A stretch of 64,000 nt of DNA, taken from assembly GCA_015069385.1 (NCBI GenBank), contig SVIS01000005.1, forward strand, positions 1 through 64,000. Direction: 5' to 3'. Of this stretch, positions 41,272 to 50,853 are shown piece after piece. This DNA is from Clostridiales bacterium. GTDB lineage: Bacteria > Bacillota > Clostridia > Christensenellales > UBA1242. The notes under the pieces were generated by a model. That model saw only the letters and a program-made list of their open reading frames with translations. It did no database searches and had not been told where the DNA came from. The number at the start of each line of letters is the position of its first letter. Position 1 is the first letter of the stretch. The translations under genes were made by a program, and so were the position numbers.

Positions 41272-42927
41272 ATGTCAATATTTTCTAAAAAAGTAAGAGA
41301 AGCCGCTTTAGACAAAAAAAATAAAAAAGTCACTAATTTTATGGGTGGTAATTCTTATGAACTTTCACCAATAGAAACTTTAAAAATGGTTACAGCAAGT
41401 TCTATTTTTGGTGAACCTCAGTATTATCGTGATGGCGAGTTTGCACCTAAAACAATGCCAGATGGAATATATAAAGTTCATGAACTTTTTAAAGACTACT
41501 CAATTTTATCTGATTCATTTGAAGGTAAAACCACAACCGAAATTATGGAAACCGTAATAGACAACGCCTTAGATTATGACTTTGGTGAAGTTTTGTCATG
41601 GGCTGTTGAGTTAAGACGTGACTATTTTATGCGATTAAACCCACAAGTAATTATGGTAAGAGCCGCTATGCATGCAAAAAAGGACGAGTTTATTAAAGAA
41701 AATCCTGGTGTTTTTGATAATATTAATCAACTTGTTATGATGCGTGCCGATGAGCCAAATACTCAATTTACTTATTTTTTATATAAAAATAAATCTCATA
41801 AAAATATGCCAAATCTTTTAAAACGTGGTTGGGCTAAAAAAATTGCCGGGCTAACACCTTATACTTTTAATAAATATAAAAACGCTGGTCTTGGCATGAA
41901 AGATATAATTTGTGTTTGCCACCCAAAAAGTGCAGTTGTTGATGAATTTATGAAAACCGGCAAGGTAACAGTTGAAAAAGAGGATTTAACGTGGGAAGTT
42001 TTAAAATCTGATGGTAAAACATGGAAAGAAATTTTATCTTTAATAAAACTTAACCATATGGCACTGCTTAGAAATTTAAGAGGAATTTTTACAGAAATAG
42101 AAGATATTAAACTTTGTAAAGATCTTTTAACCGAGTTAAAAGATAGCGTTTTAACTGGAATGCAATTCCCTTTTAGATATTGGTCAGCACTAAAAGCTGT
42201 TAAAGCCGATGAAAACGTGCATCACAAAGGCATAATTATTGATGCCTTAGAAGAGTGCATTGAAATATCTTGCGATAATTTGCCAAAATTAAAAGGCAGA
42301 ACTATGTGCTTGTCAGATAACTCAGGTAGCGCTTGGGGTCATTTTACAAGTGAGTTTGGCAGTGTTACAGTTGCGGAAATTGACAACTTAAGCGCTGCAA
42401 TAATTGGTAAAAACTCTGACGAGGGCTATATTGGTAAATTTGGTGATAAATTAATTGAATATCCAGTTTCTAAAAAGAATGGAGTTTTGCTTCAAACTGA
42501 AATTTTAACTGGTACCAAATATTCTGATGTTGGCGGAAACACTGAAAATGGCATTTGGCTTTTCTTTGATAAAGCAATTTCTAAAAAAGAGCACTGGGAC
42601 AATATTTTTGTGTTCAGTGATATGCAGGCTGGTCATGGCGGTTTATATGGAATTGACCCAAATGAATATGCTAATTATATAACTAGAGATAGATTTATTG
42701 ATGTAAATAAATTGGTGCAAGAGTACAGAAATAAAGTCAATCCAAAAGTTAATGTTTTTATGGTTCAAACTGCGGGATATCCTAATGTTTTAGTACCAGA
42801 ATACGGATATAGAAATAATATTTTATATGGCTGGACCGGTAAAGAATTACTATTTGCCGATGCTATGATTAAATTCTGGAATGAAAAAGATGAGGGCAAA
42901 AAGGAAAATGTGCCATGCTATCGTTAA
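41272..42927 (+). CDS. rsr: Ro60-like TROVE - vWA RNA-binding protein (Rsr)
   Basis: 551 aa, close to the usual Ro60 size. Residues ~15-340 are the helical TROVE ring that binds Y RNA and misfolded RNA ends (SPIETLKMVTASSIFGEPQYY, DYFMRLNPQVIMVRAAMH, LLKRGWAKKIAGLTPYTFNK, QFPFRYWSALKAV). Residues ~345-535 are a von Willebrand A domain with an intact MIDAS (SDNSGSAWG, DxSxS). Bacterial Ro orthologues act with Y RNAs in stress RNA turnover and rRNA maturation. A candidate Y RNA lies directly upstream; a small HTH gene overlaps its stop codon. Strong AGGAGG site. No RtcB or PNPase gene is nearby. Confidence 0.9.
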   Translation: MSIFSKKVREAALDKKNKKVTNFMGGNSYELSPIETLKMVTASSIFGEPQYYRDGEFAPKTMPDGIYKVHELFKDYSILSDSFEGKTTTEIMETVIDNALDYDFGEVLSWAVELRRDYFMRLNPQVIMVRAAMHAKKDEFIKENPGVFDNINQLVMMRADEPNTQFTYFLYKNKSHKNMPNLLKRGWAKKIAGLTPYTFNKYKNAGLGMKDIICVCHPKSAVVDEFMKTGKVTVEKEDLTWEVLKSDGKTWKEILSLIKLNHMALLRNLRGIFTEIEDIKLCKDLLTELKDSVLTGMQFPFRYWSALKAVKADENVHHKGIIIDALEECIEISCDNLPKLKGRTMCLSDNSGSAWGHFTSEFGSVTVAEIDNLSAAIIGKNSDEGYIGKFGDKLIEYPVSKKNGVLLQTEILTGTKYSDVGGNTENGIWLFFDKAISKKEHWDNIFVFSDMQAGHGGLYGIDPNEYANYITRDRFIDVNKLVQEYRNKVNPKVNVFMVQTAGYPNVLVPEYGYRNNILYGWTGKELLFADAMIKFWNEKDEGKKENVPCYR

Positions 42928-43094
42928 TGCAACGAGCAAGGCTCGCGCAAAAGAAAAAAGATTTAAAACTCTCATCAAAACAACTCTCAGAATTGCTTGG
43001 AATTAAATATGGAACATTAACTATGGTACTTTGCGGTAGTTACTCTAATGCCGAGGTAGAAAAAATATTATTGAACTGGCTAAAATCTAAATAA
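42927..43094 (+). CDS. Small helix-turn-helix protein coupled to the Ro60-like gene, 55 aa
   Basis: The ORF starts in a TAATG overlap with the Ro60-like stop codon, so translation is coupled; an in-frame ATG at 42915 is an alternative. The sequence (RLAQKKKDLKLSSKQLSELL, then GIKYGTLTMVLCG) fits an XRE-like helix-turn-helix of minimal size: basic helix 1, SSKQLSELLG for helix 2, IKYGTLTMVL for the recognition helix. It ends at a terminator. Codon use matches its neighbours. I know of no Ro locus with such a partner. It may regulate the RNA/Ro unit or bind the RNA. Confidence 0.7.
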   Translation: MQRARLAQKKKDLKLSSKQLSELLGIKYGTLTMVLCGSYSNAEVEKILLNWLKSK

Positions 43095-43097
43095 ACT

Positions 43098-43129
43098 AAA
43101 AAACTTGAACATAAACGTTCAAGTTTTTT
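43098..43129. terminator. Bidirectional terminator after the Ro60 operon
   Basis: Perfect stem AAAAAACTTGAAC / GTTCAAGTTTTTT, 4 bp past the small HTH gene. Confidence 0.93.
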
Positions 43130-43140
43130 AATTGTTTTAA

Positions 43141-43995
43141 TTATTTTATTTGTTCTTCTTGCACTTGCGCCACCTCAGCCGTTGCTGCTGTAGGCATAGC
43201 CCCTTTGATTTGCGTTGGTGGAAGAGTTGTTTGTTTGCCTTTAATATATTTTGTCCATTTAATATAACCGTAGGTGGTATTAGTTAGGTAACCTGCTTTT
43301 AAAACAAGCAATATCCATTGGCCAGCCATAATATTTAAAACTATTTCCAAGAATGTAACCAAATACCAACATATCCATTGTTCACGATATCTTAATAAAA
43401 TAAATACACCGTTTGCAATTCCTATTGCACTTGCACAGGCATCTAAATAACCACCTAAATCTTGAATTACTTCGTTATATGACAATATACCTTCGTATTC
43501 AATAAGAGAAAGTAAATATCCAACCACAACAGTCCATACAGCAATACCCAAAATTAAAATTAAATCTTGCCACCAAGTTAGTTTGCGAACTTCGGTAATA
43601 TTTTCTTCTTTTTTATCTTTGTGTTTTTGCCAAGCAAAAAAACTAATAATATCGATTGGAATCCAGAAGAAAATTGTAACTGCCATTGTGGCAAAACGAT
43701 ATGCACATACAATGCAAATTGCAATTTCAGTAAGTTCAACAATTAAAGATACAATAAAATTCCACTTACTTTGTTTAGAAATTAACAATTCACACAAAAT
43801 ATTGGAAAGTATATCTACAAGATACAATATCATTATTATTGTGCCATTAACACCGCCAACATCTTCCTCTGGGAATACAAATGCAAATACAACAGCAAGC
43901 ACTGCAATACTAATAAACCATAATTTTTCGTAAGTAGAAAAATAATTCCATAATTTTTTAATTTTATTTTCTTTTTTATCTTTTGCTAAATCCAT
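43141..43995 (-). CDS. pnuC: PnuC-like nicotinamide riboside/vitamin transporter
   Basis: 284 aa with seven or eight TM helices. The last third carries the PnuC pattern (YREQWICWYLVTFLEIVLNI, then AGQWILLVLKAGYLTNTTYG and IKW), with the aromatic substrate-gating residues. PnuC proteins import nicotinamide riboside or, in relatives, other vitamins by facilitated diffusion, with trapping by an intracellular kinase; none is seen here. The Ala/Gln-rich ~25-residue tail is extra. Ribosome site AAAGGTG. Confidence 0.75.
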   Translation of the reverse strand: MDLAKDKKENKIKKLWNYFSTYEKLWFISIAVLAVVFAFVFPEEDVGGVNGTIIMILYLVDILSNILCELLISKQSKWNFIVSLIVELTEIAICIVCAYRFATMAVTIFFWIPIDIISFFAWQKHKDKKEENITEVRKLTWWQDLILILGIAVWTVVVGYLLSLIEYEGILSYNEVIQDLGGYLDACASAIGIANGVFILLRYREQWICWYLVTFLEIVLNIMAGQWILLVLKAGYLTNTTYGYIKWTKYIKGKQTTLPPTQIKGAMPTAATAEVAQVQEEQIK

Positions 43996-44121
43996 AAATC
44001 ACCTTTTAGTCCGAAAGATATGATATTCTTTTGCTCTAAAAAAAGCAAGCATATATATATTTTTCACACATTTTTTTTCAAAAACATATTATGCTTTGAT
44101 AGATAAAAGGAGGAAAAACAA

Positions 44122-45313
<1,192 letters not shown>

Positions 45314-45422
45314 ATAAACTCCTTTAATATAACAATTATATCACACTTAATTATTAATTGCAATATGGTTATTAAATAGTAAAACAGGAATAAATTAATA
45401 CTTTTAAATATTAAACTTTGTC

Positions 45423-45451
45423 TTGACAAATAAATATAAGTTATGTTAAAT
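45423..45451 (+). promoter_or_regulatory. Promoter of tRNA-His
   Basis: Perfect TTGACA (45423-45428), 17 bp, TTAAAT (45446-45451), 14 nt before the tRNA. Confidence 0.8.
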
Positions 45452-45465
45452 TACTTAGTGTTTAT

Positions 45466-45543
45466 GGTGGAATTAGTTCAGTTGGTTAGAATGCCAGATT
45501 GTGACTCTGGAGGTCGCAGGTTCAAGTCCCGTATTCCACCCCA
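45466..45543 (+). tRNA. tRNA-His (GTG)
   Basis: A complete cloverleaf with encoded G-1 (45466), acceptor GTGGAAT / ATTCCAC, discriminator C73 and CCA. Anticodon GTG (45501-45503) in the loop TTGTGAC. G-1 with C73 is the identity signature of tRNA-His. Confidence 0.97.
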
Positions 45544-45544
45544 T

Positions 45545-45574
45545 AAAAACCTTGAAATTATTCAAGGTTTTTTT
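45545..45574 (+). terminator. Terminator of tRNA-His
   Basis: Stem AAAAACCTTGAA / TTCAAGGTTTTTTT, 1 nt after CCA. Confidence 0.93.
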
Positions 45575-45634
45575 ATATTTATTAAAAATAAGAAAAAATA
45601 AATATAAAAAATATAATAAAATTTAAAAAATAAA

Positions 45635-45665
45635 AAATTCCTATATTCTTTATAGGATTTTTTTA
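45635..45665 (-). terminator. Terminator of the coiled-coil gene
   Basis: Stem AAAATTCCTATA / TATAGGATTTT, followed on the minus strand by T-rich sequence. Confidence 0.75.
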
Positions 45666-45678
45666 ATATTTTTAACAA

Positions 45679-46161
45679 TTAATCTTTTTTATCTGATATT
45701 ACACATGAACTTTTTAAAAATTTATCTTCACTATAAACATACTCTAACTTACCAGTCTTTTCATTAATATCAACTTTGCAGTTTGCAACAAAACCATAAG
45801 TTTTTACAATATTTGTTTCAGTAATTTTTTCTTCTTTAGATAAAGTTTTACAAATACAAATTCCTTTTGTGCTTATGCCATCATTAAACGATTTCTTTCC
45901 ACAAACGTGTTCATTTTCTGTTTTATTAACAAAGTCCATTTTTATATCTTCGTAATTTTTTGTTACAATGCTTAGTTCTTCAAATGCGTTATTAATTTTA
46001 GGAGTAAGTTTTTCTATATATTTTACAAGTAGATTATATTTCTTAGCCATTTCTGTAATATATTTCTCATATTTATTTACTTTTTCATTTAAATCTTTTA
46101 TTTCTTTTAAAACATTTTCTTCTTTGGTATTTTCTTCAATTAAAATTTTTTCTTTTTTCAT
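45679..46161 (-). CDS. Hypothetical coiled-coil protein, 160 aa
   Basis: Start taken at MKKEKILIEENT because GGGAGA lies just upstream; the longer ORF has no ribosome site. Residues ~10-75 are a coiled coil (heptads of Glu, Lys, Asn, Ile), followed by a polar region with a Cys cluster (VCGKKSF, then ICICKTL, VANCKVD, SSCVISD). No signal or TM. Unknown function. Confidence 0.65.
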   Translation of the reverse strand: MKKEKILIEENTKEENVLKEIKDLNEKVNKYEKYITEMAKKYNLLVKYIEKLTPKINNAFEELSIVTKNYEDIKMDFVNKTENEHVCGKKSFNDGISTKGICICKTLSKEEKITETNIVKTYGFVANCKVDINEKTGKLEYVYSEDKFLKSSCVISDKKD

Positions 46162-46270
46162 AATATAATCTCCCATAAAATTAAATTTAATTTCTTTATT
46201 TATGATTAAAGAGAAATAAGGCAAACCCTATTTCTCTAAAAATAATTTCTATAATTAATTCTACTTAAAA

Positions 46271-47089
46271 TTAAGCATGAATATTTATTGCATAAGCTTC
46301 TTCAAATATAGAAACATCATTTACCGGAATAAATCCTTGTGTGGCGTCACCAAATGAAACCGCTAAAAATTTTTTTGTGCTTGTAACATTGTCTTTTGTT
46401 ATAACATATTCTTTATAACCATAAGCAATTGCTACATGCCCATTTGTGCTATGTATGCCTACCATTACAATGCTGCTATCCATGTCTTCAACTCCAGCAA
46501 TAGTAAAGTAATAGTATGAATTCATAAATAGTGCAATTGGTTGTTGTGCGTTTAAATATGAAATAGCAGTTGTTACATCTAATCTTGTTCCACATTTTGT
46601 ATAAGTAATATTTAAACCACAATCTTCTACATACTCTTGCAAACCACTTTTAAATTGCGCAACCGAAGTACCTGCTGCTTGAGTATTTGTACCCATTAAA
46701 CTATATAACTGAGTATTTACAGCATCTACGGCTGGATATGTGCCTCTATATCTATATGTATTATTATAAATATAACAAGCAACAAAGTTTGGTATTAAAT
46801 CTTCATATAAATAATCATAATAACCTATAATATGAGTGCCAGCAGTTGGTGCGCAAGAATTTGTTAAATCCGGATTATAACAATAATTTGGACACGCCCT
46901 TGTTAGATATGTCATATTGGTAGTATAAGTATCATATGGAAATGTTTGTGTATAAGATGTTGCCGATGATGTACTTTCGTTATATGATGTATCACAAAAA
47001 TACTTAGTTTCACCTCCTTTAAATATTGGTATGCTGCCAAGTAGTGCATAAGCAAAAACAAGTAGACAGCCAATTAATTTTTTTAACAT
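46271..47089 (-). CDS. Secreted papain-fold (C39-like) cysteine protease, 272 aa
   Basis: Signal peptide at residues 1-22 (KLIGCLLVFAYALLGSIPIF). Papain-fold catalytic residues are visible: nucleophile C79 in NSCAPTAGTHIIGYYD, H218 in NGHVAIAYGY, and D248 in SFGDATQGF. This is the bacterial peptidase C39-like/C10-like pattern of secreted proteins. Six other Cys may form disulphides. It follows the XRE-sigma-anti-sigma operon after 85 bp and has its own ribosome site (AAGGGGG). A motif shared with the operon's promoter region lies upstream, so it may be a target of the sigma factor or the regulator. Confidence 0.7.
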   Translation of the reverse strand: MLKKLIGCLLVFAYALLGSIPIFKGGETKYFCDTSYNESTSSATSYTQTFPYDTYTTNMTYLTRACPNYCYNPDLTNSCAPTAGTHIIGYYDYLYEDLIPNFVACYIYNNTYRYRGTYPAVDAVNTQLYSLMGTNTQAAGTSVAQFKSGLQEYVEDCGLNITYTKCGTRLDVTTAISYLNAQQPIALFMNSYYYFTIAGVEDMDSSIVMVGIHSTNGHVAIAYGYKEYVITKDNVTSTKKFLAVSFGDATQGFIPVNDVSIFEEAYAINIHA

Positions 47090-47106
47090 AATAAAACCCC
47101 CTTACA

Positions 47107-47117
47107 ATAACTAATGT
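47107..47117 (+). promoter_or_regulatory. 11-bp motif shared with the sigma operon promoter, site A
   Basis: ATAACTAATGT lies about 20 bp upstream of the secreted protease start. The same 11-mer, on the opposite strand, lies at 48702-48712 ahead of the XRE-sigma operon. Confidence 0.35.
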
Positions 47118-47174
47118 ATTGAAAAGAGGTTTTTTTTCAACTTTTGACAAAAAATTTTAAAAATTTACAAAAAA

Positions 47175-47813
47175 TTACAAAAACTTATTAAAACTATCGT
47201 AGTCTTCATAGTTTACTAATACATATACGCAATAGTCGCTATATTCCATAATGCCATATAATAGAATATCTTCTAAATCACTCATTTTTTCTTTATAATA
47301 ATAAACATAGTTATCTCTTACTTCCTTTTCAGAATTAACTAAGTAATCTTCTTTTTCTTTAGGTGTGAAATTTTTATTGATTACCAAACATAGGTTTAAT
47401 GTTGAAAATGGAGATTCGTATTTTTCACCAAGTAACCTAATACCCAACAATTCATTTTTGTCATTGCTATAAATACCAAATACTTCCAATAAATAATAAT
47501 CCTCAAAAACGAACGAGTATTTTGAATAATTCTCTTGCACAAGTGATTGAGCATATTCTTGCGTTATAGTTTGTTGATTAGTTTCTGTATCTGAATAATA
47601 AAGAGGTTTTTGTAACATAATTGGCAAAAGTACAGCAGTGCAAATTAATATTACGCATGCTGCTGCAAGTGCAAATCTTTTAAACATTACTAAATTCTTT
47701 TTAGGTTTTGCATTCTTTGTTTGATTTTTAAGACGCTCAACAGTGGCTTGGTTTATTGGTGGAATTTCTGGTTCTTTAAAATATTCTTCCAATTCTTTTT
47801 TAAATTCGCTCAT
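47175..47813 (-). CDS. Membrane anti-sigma factor-like protein, 212 aa
   Basis: The cytosolic N-terminus (~1-42) is charged and helical (KELEEYFKEPEIPPINQATV), as in short anti-sigma domains. One TM helix spans ~47-68 (FALAAACVILICTAVLLPIML), and the outer ~140 residues have many Tyr and acidic residues. The gene overlaps the ECF sigma gene by 14 bp, the usual sigma/anti-sigma arrangement. The outer part may sense an envelope signal. Confidence 0.75.
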   Translation of the reverse strand: MSEFKKELEEYFKEPEIPPINQATVERLKNQTKNAKPKKNLVMFKRFALAAACVILICTAVLLPIMLQKPLYYSDTETNQQTITQEYAQSLVQENYSKYSFVFEDYYLLEVFGIYSNDKNELLGIRLLGEKYESPFSTLNLCLVINKNFTPKEKEDYLVNSEKEVRDNYVYYYKEKMSDLEDILLYGIMEYSDYCVYVLVNYEDYDSFNKFL

Positions 47814-48321
47814 CTTCTACCCCCAAAGTTTTTATAATTTCTTTTTCTCTTCTACGAATTGTAGAATCAGACATATGTAAAATTTTTGAAACTTCTTTAT
47901 AATCGCAATTTTTTAAATGAAGTAAATACAAAATATGTTTTTCTTCTGCAGACAACATATCAAGTCTTTTTTGAATATCTAATTTTTCACAAATATCTTC
48001 TTCTGTAACATAACTATCTTGTTTTGTTAAAAAACTTTTCCGCTTTGATTCTCTTTTCATTACATTTCTTAACTGGTTTTTACCTATTGTTAAAATCCAA
48101 CTATAACAATTTACATACACAATTCTATTAGATTTTTGTATTATAGTATCAAAAGTTTTATCTACTGCTTCTGAAATATAATCTACATTATAACTATATC
48201 TAAATAAAAATGAAAAAACTACCTTATACATTTTTTGATAAAGTATTCCCATTGCCTCCGAATTATTATTTGCAACTTGTTTAACCAAATAGTTAATTTC
48301 TATTTTCTCTTCTTTTGTCAT
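47800..48321 (-). CDS. ECF-type RNA polymerase sigma factor
   Basis: 173 aa. Region 2 at ~10-80 (LVKQVANNNSEAMGILYQKM, then VDKTFDTIIQKSNRI, CYSWILTIGKNQLRNVMKRE) and region 4 at ~113-165 (LDMLSAEEKHILYLLHLKNC, then DYKEVSKILHMSDSTIRRREKEII). There is no region 1 or 3. It starts 6 bp after the XRE gene and overlaps the anti-sigma gene, giving a three-gene operon. Confidence 0.9.
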   Translation of the reverse strand: MTKEEKIEINYLVKQVANNNSEAMGILYQKMYKVVFSFLFRYSYNVDYISEAVDKTFDTIIQKSNRIVYVNCYSWILTIGKNQLRNVMKRESKRKSFLTKQDSYVTEEDICEKLDIQKRLDMLSAEEKHILYLLHLKNCDYKEVSKILHMSDSTIRRREKEIIKTLGVEDERI

Positions 48322-48327
48322 AACTCT

Positions 48328-48657
48328 CTATTCTTTAAATGATTTTATAAGATACTTAATAGTATTTTTTTGATTTTCAGTCAAACAAATATAGTCATTT
48401 ATCAAATCTTTTTGTTCTTTTGTTAAATAAATCTTCTCCTCATTTGAACAAAAAAGATAAGCAAGTGAAATATCTAATGCCTTGGCAACCTTTTCTAATG
48501 AATCTATGCTTGGAACATATTTTCTGCCGCCATACCAGTTACTTATGCATGCCAAAGTTAAGCCACTTAACTCTGCGAGTTTTTCCATTGATATTTGCCT
48601 TTGTTGTAATATTTGAGAAATTTTATTTTTTGCTAATTCTACTAAGTTCTCGTCCAT
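48328..48657 (-). CDS. XRE-family regulator, first gene of the sigma operon
   Basis: 109 aa. Residues ~8-65 are an XRE helix-turn-helix (ISMEKLAELSGLTLACISNW, then KYVPSIDSLEKVAKALDISL). The remaining ~35 residues are helical (TKEQKDLINDYICLTENQKN). It should control the operon's own expression. Ribosome site AGAGGT. Confidence 0.9.
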   Translation of the reverse strand: MDENLVELAKNKISQILQQRQISMEKLAELSGLTLACISNWYGGRKYVPSIDSLEKVAKALDISLAYLFCSNEEKIYLTKEQKDLINDYICLTENQKNTIKYLIKSFKE

Positions 48658-48701
48658 TTGTAACCTCTTTATAATATTTTACATAAAAAGACTACATAAT
48701 G

Positions 48702-48712
48702 ACATTAGTTAT
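48702..48712 (-). promoter_or_regulatory. 11-bp motif shared with the protease promoter, site B
   Basis: Reverse complement of ATAACTAATGT, about 45 bp upstream of the XRE-sigma operon start codon. Confidence 0.35.
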
Positions 48713-48753
48713 CGTTTTAAACCTACTTAGTTATGCCTAACCTGTGTTTAGTT

Positions 48754-49326
48754 TTAGTTGAGTAAATGTTTTATTAAAACATTTAACCATTCTTGTTTTG
48801 TTGTATGCCCACGTTGTGCCAAATATAAATAATTAGGTTTAATATTTAAAATTTCGCAAATTTGTAAATAACCAAACTCGGCAAGTCTGCTATTACAAAT
48901 AACAAGTGCATTTTTAGGAACAGAAGCAAATCCATTAATATCTAACGAATAATATTTAATATCGTTATCATAGGCACTCCCTTTTTTTCTAATAACACTT
49001 TTCATAATATCTAAAAATGCAATATTCTTATTTACCAATTCATTTTTAATTTTATTTACAACCTCTTGCTTATTTTTAGAAACAAAAAGTTCTTTTTTTA
49101 AATTTTTTAATGTGGTTTGCTTTAATGCTTCATCAATGTAACCATAAATTTTATTTGCCGGTGAAGTATAAAAATAGCCACAACCGGCAGGTGGAGTAAT
49201 TGTTCCTACAATAACTATTTTTGTTTGTGCATTCACACAGTGCTCTGAATTAAAATTAAATGCAATTTCATAATTATCATTCATTTTTATATTCATCAAT
49301 TCATCATTTTTTATTAACTTTGGCAT
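48754..49326 (-). CDS. Uracil-DNA-glycosylase-superfamily-like protein, 190 aa
   Basis: Residues ~38-190 resemble the Mug/hypoxanthine-DNA glycosylase branch of the UDG fold: VIVGTITPPAGCGYFYTSPAN in the place of the family's GTFP....YY.hP.N, FLDIMKSVIRKKGSAYDNDI in place of D....C.R.GS.D..I, and a final RGHTTKQEWLNVLI with the strand NALVICNSRLAEFG. The match is by eye and modest. The ~35 N-terminal residues are extra. Ribosome site AAAGGAT. Confidence 0.5.
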   Translation of the reverse strand: MPKLIKNDELMNIKMNDNYEIAFNFNSEHCVNAQTKIVIVGTITPPAGCGYFYTSPANKIYGYIDEALKQTTLKNLKKELFVSKNKQEVVNKIKNELVNKNIAFLDIMKSVIRKKGSAYDNDIKYYSLDINGFASVPKNALVICNSRLAEFGYLQICEILNIKPNYLYLAQRGHTTKQEWLNVLIKHLLN

Positions 49327-49390
49327 TGTTTAATCCTTTTTATTTATTTTACCAAATTGTAAATATAAATCAAAATTTTATTATACATAC

Positions 49391-49424
49391 AAAAAAATTA
49401 AGATTAATAAAATCTTAATTTTTT
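49391..49424 (-). terminator. Terminator of the coiled-coil gene at 49431-50597
   Basis: Stem AAAAAATTAAGATT / AATCTTAATTTTTT, 6 bp past the stop codon. Confidence 0.88.
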
Positions 49425-49430
49425 AACTAA

Positions 49431-50597
49431 TTATCTTTCCAACGCTTGTTTATTTTCTAATGCCAAGCCACATTCTTTTACTTGTAAACATATAGCCTTG
49501 TAAACCCATATTGCCTCTTCATTTTTATTAATAGTTGAATCATCAAAAGTGCGCATTTCTGTTAATTCTTCTTTTGTAGCGTTTGCTATTTTAGAGGCTA
49601 AATTAACACAAAACTCATCTAATTTGGCTTGTTCTTCTTGGGTTAAACATTTTTTTGCTTCTTCTAATCTTTTTGAAATTAGATATTTAAAATTATCTAT
49701 ATCTTTTTGACTACGAACTTTGCCACAGAAAACTTTTGCATATTTTTTTGCGTTTTCAAGTTTATCGCTTAAATTTTGAAAAGCTTCAACTTTATCAAAA
49801 TAATTTATCAACTTTTGTTTTTGTTCTTTTGTAAGAGATGCGTAAAACTCGGCTAATTTTCTATATTTTTCCTCTATATTACATTTCCTTTCAACCGATT
49901 CTATTGTATAACTCAAGTGTTCTAATCTTTCACGCTTTTTCTTACTAATTTTTAACAAAAATTTCTTTTTTGAAAGTTCATCATACTCTTTTTTAGCAGT
50001 TTCTAATTTCTCTTTTAAACCAGGATTTCGTAAAATATAATCATCTAATTTTTCTTGGTAAATATTTATACCTTGTAAAACCTGTTCTTTAGTTAAACCA
50101 CGGCCATTAAAAGTATCAACTACAGACACATATTCAAATTTAAACCCAACTGAATTATCAACTTTTTTTATAGATAATTTTTGATTAAATTCTGAATCAA
50201 GAACAAACCCCATATCAGATAGTTCTTGGACGCAAGCATCTAGGTCTTTTTGTGCTTGTTCAAATTGTGGACAAAAATCTAAAAATTTTTCTTGCAATTG
50301 TTTTTCATCAGCAAGTTTTAAATCTTTTGTTTTATCTACATATTTTTCAACAATTTCTTTAATTTCATCATTTTTTTGTATTTCACCTAAACACTGCGCA
50401 ACAAATTTATCCCTTAATGCTAAATTTGTTTCTGTTGAATAATCTAAAACATTCTTTTTTACAATCGCATTTTGCCTAGAAGAATTCACATATGAAGATT
50501 TTCTAGAACGATTATTTTTAATATGTTGTTGCATTGCTAAATTATTAAGGTTTACCATATTTGCAGTATGCAAAATAAGAAATGGTACTAAAGACAT
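49431..50597 (-). CDS. Hypothetical coiled-coil protein, 388 aa
   Basis: A soluble, strongly helical protein. The first ~50 residues are low-complexity and basic (QQHIKNNRSRKSSYVNSSRQ); the rest is Lys/Glu-rich helix with coiled-coil segments (~165-260 and ~270-345). No signal peptide, TM helix or known domain. A strong TAGGAGG site precedes the ATG. It could be a structural or partner-binding protein; I cannot name it. Confidence 0.65.
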   Translation of the reverse strand: MSLVPFLILHTANMVNLNNLAMQQHIKNNRSRKSSYVNSSRQNAIVKKNVLDYSTETNLALRDKFVAQCLGEIQKNDEIKEIVEKYVDKTKDLKLADEKQLQEKFLDFCPQFEQAQKDLDACVQELSDMGFVLDSEFNQKLSIKKVDNSVGFKFEYVSVVDTFNGRGLTKEQVLQGINIYQEKLDDYILRNPGLKEKLETAKKEYDELSKKKFLLKISKKKRERLEHLSYTIESVERKCNIEEKYRKLAEFYASLTKEQKQKLINYFDKVEAFQNLSDKLENAKKYAKVFCGKVRSQKDIDNFKYLISKRLEEAKKCLTQEEQAKLDEFCVNLASKIANATKEELTEMRTFDDSTINKNEEAIWVYKAICLQVKECGLALENKQALER

Positions 50598-50720
50598 AAA
50601 TACCTCCTATTAATTTATATAAATTATATATCTTTTTTAATTGACTGTCAATATTTATAAATTTAGTAATATTTCACATACCAGATAAAAACAAAGTATG
50701 ACATAAGCAAACGCAAAAAA

Positions 50721-50801
50721 GGGCCACCCTGATGCAACGTTAAAACTTTGCGTGTTGCGTTGCAACACAATGTAGAGATGGTGGTTTTCGAATCATAACC
50801 A
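50721..50801 (+). pseudogene. Decayed tRNA-Ile-like copy 1 with palindromic insert
   Basis: On the plus strand, CCACCCTGATG begins like the tRNA-Ile anticodon arm, an insert with the perfect hairpin GTGTTGC-GTT-GCAACAC follows, then GGTGG, a T-arm-like TTTTCGAATC and an AACCA end, and the same terminator as tRNA-Ile. It cannot fold as a working tRNA. Confidence 0.45.
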
Positions 50802-50853
50802 ACAAAAAAGCACCCTTAGGGGTGCAATTTCTTGGTTGGATTGAGTGGACTCG
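50799..50853. repeat. 55-bp direct repeat, copy A (tRNA-Ile 3' end plus terminator)
   Basis: Matches 51060-51114 at 54 of 55 positions. It contains the terminator palindrome GCACCCTTAGGGGTGC and the last 21 nt of tRNA-Ile with CCA (minus strand). Confidence 0.9.
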
